Assembly: GCF_000344685.1 (NCBI RefSeq)
Contig: NW_006920414.1
Span: 1,020,239 to 1,048,506 of the forward strand
DNA from: Gloeophyllum trabeum ATCC 11539
Taxonomy: Eukaryota > Basidiomycota > Agaricomycetes > Gloeophyllales > Gloeophyllaceae
Direction: 5' to 3'
DNA length: 28,268 bases
The translations under genes and the position numbers were made by a program. The notes below the pieces were generated by a model. It was not told the origin of the DNA. It made no database searches and saw only the letters and a program-made list of their open reading frames with translations. Shown here one piece after another: positions 23,350 to 28,268 of the stretch. Each line of letters begins with the position of its first letter. Positions within the stretch are counted from its first letter, which is position 1.

Positions 23350-24703
23350 TGTTAGGAAATATTCGCATGAGGGATGCGGGCGACGGTGGAGGCGACCTGA
23401 GAGGAGGGCGAACGACAAGAGGGCAGCGACCGACGCGGCGGCTTTTATGGCAGGCGACAGGGCACCCTTGGCTTGACGCATCCATGTGCAACACCTGTGA
23501 CACGCATGATGCCCTGTCACCGCACGATCACTGATGGACGATCGAGATCCAGGAACATTCCATGCACCCGGGCTCGACTTGCCCGGTGCGTGCTATTCGT
23601 GATGCCCCGCAACTCTCTGGGGAATCTGCTTCGAAGATGGCCGTGCATGGAAAACAGGGAGAATATGAAGGGGGGTCGATGCTCAAAGTGCCCCGGGGAC
23701 GTCCGGGCACGCTGCCACCCGTTGCTGTGTCGCGCAAATGCTTTCGGCCCCGAACACCCTCGTCGACGTTGCGCATGTTCCGCGCCTCAAAGATTTCGCC
23801 CCGCTGCTGAAACGCCCGGATCTTTGGTCCTCCATTGTGATCTCGGATGCTCGGGTGCTTTCCCCAGGCCTCCGCATGTCCATGCCGCGCGCTATTCTGG
23901 GGCCCCCTTCACCTTTGCCATCGTCATACTCGACGAACACGCCCTTTGACGAGCACAGCACAGGCATCATCGTCCTTCTGCGTGATACCATCGCCCGCCC
24001 GCCGTCGCCATTTGCGAGCGCAGTGCGAAGCGCACGCGGCACACCAATCACGAGCCTGCGGGGCCCCCGCGTGCCTGGCCAGATTCTCAGACCTTCCATC
24101 CTCGCCACCCCCGCTCTGTGCCTCAGCCGCCCGCCCTCGCATTTTCTGGCAAATGTCCGCCGTGTCGATCTTACAGGTAACGATGCCCCATCTCTGTCAG
24201 ACGTTCTACAACTCCCCACGGGGAGGGGGGCCTGTCAGTCTGGAACACTGCGATCATCCCGCACCGTCCAGCCTCAGGCTCCTGCAAATTTTCCTCCCAT
24301 TCATCGTCCGATACAGCCGCACAGTACATCGTTCCTGAATGTACATTACTTCAGCCTTGGGTGATGCTGGGAACGCCCACTGCACTGAGTATATTCCCAC
24401 CCAATCGCGCCCCATCGCCACCTTATGGAAACCCAATACTCCCCTGTAGCCCAAACCCAAAACGTAGCGTCGATGGTGATCTTCGCACCTTGGATTTGAC
24501 AGCTTCGGACCCGCTGGGGTCGAAGGACAGCCGTCTGCACTGGACAAAGTCCCCCTCCTCTTGATCTGAGGCTCGAGGCCTGGAGCTTAGAATCCATGTT
24601 CCGGCTTCGACATAGTACTCGTTCGAGCGCAACGGAAGGAGGACGAGACGCGGTCTGAAGAGGATAATTAAAGTGAGGAACGAGGAGGACGAACGGCTCG
24701 CGC
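23350..24703. promoter_or_regulatory. GC-rich region upstream of the hexose transporter, CreA/Mig1-like sites
   Basis: 1.35 kb without a convincing gene. CreA/Mig1-type cores (SYGGRG) occur as CCCCGC at 23605-23610, CCCCGGGG at 23691-23698 (a site on each strand) and CCCCAC at 24214-24219, the last inside CTCCCCACGGGGAG. These are about 256, 342 and 865 bp upstream of the transporter ATG. Glucose repression through them would be usual for a high-affinity transporter but is inferred. A 208-codon Pro/Ser/Arg-rich frame (23738-24364, +) starts with ATG but has no domain I recognise, and the opposite strand is open over part of it too. Confidence 0.35.
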
Positions 24704-24711
24704 TATATATA
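24704..24711. promoter_or_regulatory. Symmetric TATA box with pyrimidine tracts on both sides
   Basis: TATATATA is followed on the plus strand by CTCTTCCTCTTTCTCC (24715-24730) and an ATG at 24767. On the minus strand it is followed by CT-rich sequence (about 24695 down to 24615) and an ATG at 24597. TATA plus a CT tract is the typical layout of strongly expressed fungal promoters, and here it points both ways. What it drives is not clear. Confidence 0.45.
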
Positions 24712-24766
24712 CCGCTCTTCCTCTTTCTCCTATCTGATCGGAGACAGCACAAAGCCACGCTCTGTG

Positions 24767-24949
24767 ATGCAACTTAGAGAAGCCCCCGCTGGTTCTGAAG
24801 CAGCATCGAGCACAACACGCTCCCCAGTTGAAACCTTGCACTCGTCTCAGAGAACCCAGTCAGCTGACGCGTCGCCCAGATCCAGTCAACAAGATCACAG
24901 AATATACCTCCGCCCCGTCTCCGTCTCCGTCCCGGTCAGTGCATTCTGA
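24767..24949 (+). CDS. Small 60-aa reading frame downstream of TATA box
   Basis: The first ATG after the TATA box at 24704 opens a 60-aa frame that is Ser/Gln/Arg/Thr-rich (MQLREAPAGSEAASS at the start, SVSVPVSAF at the end). No domain, signal peptide or membrane segment is seen. A GT at 24931 (CCCG|GTCAGT) could be a donor to a further exon, but no acceptor exon could be chosen. The promoter layout is the only support, so it could equally be a leader, an untranslated RNA or chance. Confidence 0.2.
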   Translation: MQLREAPAGSEAASSTTRSPVETLHSSQRTQSADASPRSSQQDHRIYLRPVSVSVPVSAF

Positions 24950-27333
24950 ACGCGTTATCACATTCTGCCACCGCTGCCACACCCGGCCCGCGCTTCGCGC
25001 CTCGTGATTGAAGCCCCGCGACACACGCTGGACACCATCATCGGCCCAGCGAATATGCGAGGAATTGTCGGTGGAATTGGAACGCACACTCTCCGGGTCG
25101 TCTTGTCCCTGCCCCCGCATTCCTTGAATCCATGCCCTGCCTTGAGAAGGCGGTCTTCGACTTCCCGATGTGTGGCTATAATTAGATAGGGCTTGGAGGG
25201 GAGAACTAGACCGGCGGCAGTGAGGCCTAGTGAGGACTTATACGCCTGATGGCTGTTGCCACAGAAAAGAGCAGACACATTGTCAGGACAAGCACAGATC
25301 CTCTCGAGTAGGAATTGAATCCGAGCTGCGTGTTAGGAAGCGATGTCCTAACTAGTCGTCTTGAGATAACTGGGCCACGTGCCAACAGTTATGTCGTCAC
25401 TACCTCAGTAAGCGTACTGAAAGGTAGGTCTGGCCGGGCCAATGCCAACGGTCAAGTCAAGAGTCCAGGTAATCGCTGTATTCAACAGGAGGTTGAACTA
25501 AGGAATACATGGGTTTTCCTACGGTATATATAGTAACTGGTATAGGGGTTGATACCCAAAGAAGAGAACAATGAGAAAGGACGCGTAAGCTATCCTGTGA
25601 GAACGTAACTCAGAGAAATGAGAAATACAAGGGCGCCCATTGGTAGAAGGTGAGTCAAGGGAGATAACGTGTGGGAAGAACGTAGCGTCCATGGGAAGTT
25701 CTACTCAGAGAAAGGTACTGTCCGATAGCAATGCTCAGAATGGAAATGGAATGAAATAAGCATGGGAAAATCATAACACTGTGGCTCTACTTGAGGGCTC
25801 GAGGGTATGATAGAACATGTCATGTCAGTCAGCGATCACACGCGCACTCAGTGGACAACTTATCACTTACGACATACCCGCTGATGCTTGAGTACCGTCC
25901 ATCTATCGAGAACTTGTTTCTCTCCTAAATGCCTGTGTCATGAGTCCGTGTTTATCGAACGTGGATGAGAGGTTCCGTCTTACAAGCCTGCAAAATTGAC
26001 CAGCGAATAACCCATCATCTGCAAATGGGAGGCAGATTATGAAGTTCTGGAGCATATCAGCGCAACATGTGATGAGATATGCAGGACGCACTCACGCTTT
26101 CCCAGAGCAGAGCTCAGCTTTCTGCTACGGGTGGCCGAGGGTACGTCATAAGGGTCTGATATGCTGCCTGGGATGCGCAGGTCGACAAAGTATGAGAGGA
26201 ATGGTGTTATAACAAAGACCTGTGGGCCCCGTTAATGGAGCTGGTCGCGGCCGAACCATGTCAGCTGAATCTGGCGTTCAGGGTGCTGTGGAAGAGCGGG
26301 AATAGGCCGTATGAATGGATGAACTGAGGTTGGAGTGCAGGAACGTAGGACGTCCCTTCGTATGAGCGATGTGGCAGTTAAGATAGGTACAACCTGGCTC
26401 AAGTCCCGTCACCAACATTCTCTGGAAATGGAAGATTCAACATCAAGTACCGGTCCGAGTCGGGACATGCCAGTGCTTTGACATCTGTAAATCACCCGCT
26501 TGGTTAGACACTGTAAACGACAGCCATTCCACGTACTATGACAAACCTCCTCGAACGGAGCCTGTTACTGACGTAGGTTTAACAATCTGCGTCTGTTGCA
26601 ATCTGCAATCTAGCAATAACTAGTAAATCTCAAGCCAAACAGACGGAGGACACACAATGGGCTGCGATTGAGGATTGCCAGTGTCCTGAGTGCAGCGCAA
26701 GACATAGTTTGGTCCCCGGGCCGCCGCTGTGTGGCTGCGAAGATCACTATTCTTGAAGGCCAGGTGGCTTCCCGTAAATTTACATCCATGTCAACGTCGT
26801 CGACAGATTCAACTTAACGGACCTTTCAGCGATGCCGACACCCGATTGATGTATTTCGGGATTGAGGCCGCGGCCATTTTCAGATTCAAGTTGCACGTTG
26901 TTGTGACCTGGTCGAACTGTCGACGTCATCACATGCTTGTTGAACTGGGCACTGACTTAGCTGCCAGGTTCTACAACGTACCAGAACGTACCGGAACCCT
27001 CTGGAATATTCTGGTATATTCCACTATTGTACAAGGCATGGAGCTCATGTGGGTCAGTGACATCATAGGTGGAGCTCAGTAGGATTATAGATATTCCACG
27101 TAGCTTAGTCAGCCTATGGGCCACAGTGTATATAAACCCTGCAGCTCTGCTGCCTAATGACAAGGGGTTGTTCATACAAGCTTTACCAGTAGCTACAGCA
27201 TCCACTCAATACAGGTGAGTTGTGTAGGGCGCACTGTGTGTGCTGCTGCCTCCATAACTCTTCATCAATGCTAGACTTGTAAATGATGTCTCCTCAATAG
27301 CCAGTAAATAGGCGAGCAATCCTGTCTATAGGG
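24950..27333. other. 2.4-kb gene-poor region
   Basis: No gene supported. Frames are short and unrelated. Seen: a CACGTG at 25377-25382; a purine-rich stretch (about 25555-25720) with ACTCAGAGAAA twice, at 25608 and 25703; a 7-bp inverted repeat GGAATAT/ATATTCC at 27003-27022 that resembles alternating heat-shock units; and TATATAAA at 27129-27136, followed about 90 bp on by a GTGAGT donor-like site at 27210. The last two might form a promoter with a 5' leader intron, but no coding exon was found beyond. Confidence 0.4.
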
Positions 27334-27364
27334 TACTGTTGCCGAGCAGGACCAGGTCAACTTT
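27334..27364 (+). repeat. Left arm of 31-nt inverted repeat
   Basis: This arm matches the reverse complement of 28232-28262 at 29 of 31 positions. The shared invariant core is GTTGCCGAGCAGGACCAGGT, with mismatches at the 4th and 26th bases. The two arms face each other, as terminal inverted repeats do. Inward of the arms the similarity fades quickly. Confidence 0.75.
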
Positions 27365-28231
27365 GAGCGTCACGAGTTCGGATTGTGGCGTTGGGGTCTC
27401 TGTGGCGTGGATCTGTGACCTGTAGGCACATTTCCAGTAGCTAGACATCTACCATATATAGTGTGACTACTGCCATACTTGGGTGGTACTTAAGTCAACT
27501 TCGAGGCCCAAGAGGGAAGCATTGTTCATTCAAGCCATATTGAAGCTTCAACTAAGTAGCAGCTTCAATGGTGATATGTTCAATGTTTCTCTACATTGAT
27601 GATACAAGTTGCCAGGAGATGAGACTGGTCACACTCAGATTTAGTAGTAGCCTAGGACATGTACTTAATTCACTGGCCGGCTTCTGATACCAACATATAG
27701 TCCACTGTTGTTAGCTATCCAACCTACTATAAAGTGCAATACATTGCTTCAAATAGCACTTTCCTCCACTGGAATTCTTGTTGGAGCCTTTGAGGCACAG
27801 AGTACTTCACCAATGTACCTTGTTACCTTCCGACTCGGGATGCATGTTAGAGAGTCACATCAATCCTGAAACACCACCACTCCTACAATTCCATGCCGAG
27901 TGTATACAAGCTATGAACCGGACTTCATGGTATTTCTAGATCTTCAACAACGAAGCAGAGTTGTCACTTATACCATAGGCAGACCTTGGTAATATATAGT
28001 ATTGCATAATTCATACAGAGAAGGGTGCTAATTACACATATACTGTACCAGACTATGTATATAGGCTCTCTCCATACTCTCAGACCTAATAGAAGTGTAC
28101 TTAGAGAGCACATAGAAGTCAACAAGCATTAGCACAGGAGGAACTCGATATTTAGAGGTGGATGTCACTCTTTTCCATCACGCGGTGCCAGGACCCCGAG
28201 TGCAAGCCCGCATTGCTGTGCTCGATTTCCT

Positions 28232-28262
28232 AAAGTCGACCTGGTCCTGCTCGGCAACGGTA
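28232..28262 (-). repeat. Right arm of 31-nt inverted repeat
   Basis: Partner of 27334-27364 (29/31 identical as reverse complement). The outer flank beyond 28262 is cut off by the window end, so the full repeat may be longer. Confidence 0.75.
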
Positions 28263-28268
28263 ATAGGG

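Larger units (their letters stand above)
27334..28262. mobile_element. Probable non-autonomous element or remnant bounded by inverted repeats
   Basis: The 929-bp interval between the inverted arms is AT-rich, has no open frame above about 60 codons and contains no transposase or polymerase motif. This fits a MITE-like or internally deleted TIR element. No target-site duplication can be judged, because the right arm ends six bases before the window edge. Another reading is two decayed copies of one retroelement inserted head to head. Inside, on the minus strand, 27679-27692 reads TGGTATCAGAAGCC, close to the initiator-tRNA primer-binding site of many LTR elements, which keeps the second option open. 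Confidence 0.4.

Noticed and set aside
23683..24364. Overlapping frames of 178 (-) and 208 (+) codons
   Set aside because: Both strands are open together, as GC-rich DNA allows. No domain, no splice pairing, and low-complexity Pro/Ser/Arg content.
25608..25713. ACTCAGAGAAA repeated twice 95 bp apart
   Set aside because: Only two short copies in purine-rich sequence; not enough for a repeat array, CRISPR or operator claim.
26729..27082. 117-codon plus-strand frame
   Set aside because: No recognisable domain, no promoter placed before it, and AT-rich surroundings full of stops in other frames.

Overview
The window is nuclear DNA of a filamentous basidiomycete, most likely an Agaricomycete. 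The grounds are very dense short introns (about 45-65 nt, GT..AG, donors often GTGCGT or GTATGT), microexons, CT-rich tracts after TATA boxes, and a decayed kinase of the HGD(L)KG type common in mushroom-forming fungi. All gene models below were assembled by hand from reading frames, splice signals and phase agreement. No alignment or database search was run.

Left and centre (0.65-16 kb) hold a compact housekeeping block. In order: PRP40 (+, U1 snRNP WW/FF protein); MRPL49/bL21m (-) and ATP1 (+) sharing a 181 bp divergent promoter; a DUF2408/UPF0662 protein (-) and tropomyosin (+) sharing a 186 bp divergent promoter; a decayed TKL-like kinase (-); then a minus-strand run of MsrB, TIM44 and CYC3. 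Five of these products act, or probably act, in mitochondria: bL21m in the ribosome, ATP1 in F1-ATPase, MsrB in methionine sulfoxide repair, Tim44 in the import motor, and CYC3 in haem attachment to cytochrome c. E-box motifs (CACGTG) sit upstream of MsrB and CYC3 and in the DUF2408/tropomyosin divergent promoter; CYC3 also has a CCAAT box.

From 16.1 to 19.8 kb lie two adjacent plus-strand genes, U1 and U2, which I do not recognise. They share a motif pattern and look like members of one orphan family. U1 can be modelled as an intact 8-exon gene. U2 keeps good introns but carries two in-frame TGA codons.

The right third is gene-poor. It contains an intact five-exon MFS hexose transporter (-), a GC-rich upstream region with CreA/Mig1-like sites, and a symmetric TATA box with pyrimidine tracts on both sides. 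At the far end is an AT-rich stretch bounded by a 31-nt inverted repeat (29/31 identical) about 0.9 kb apart, probably a transposable-element remnant that reaches the window edge.
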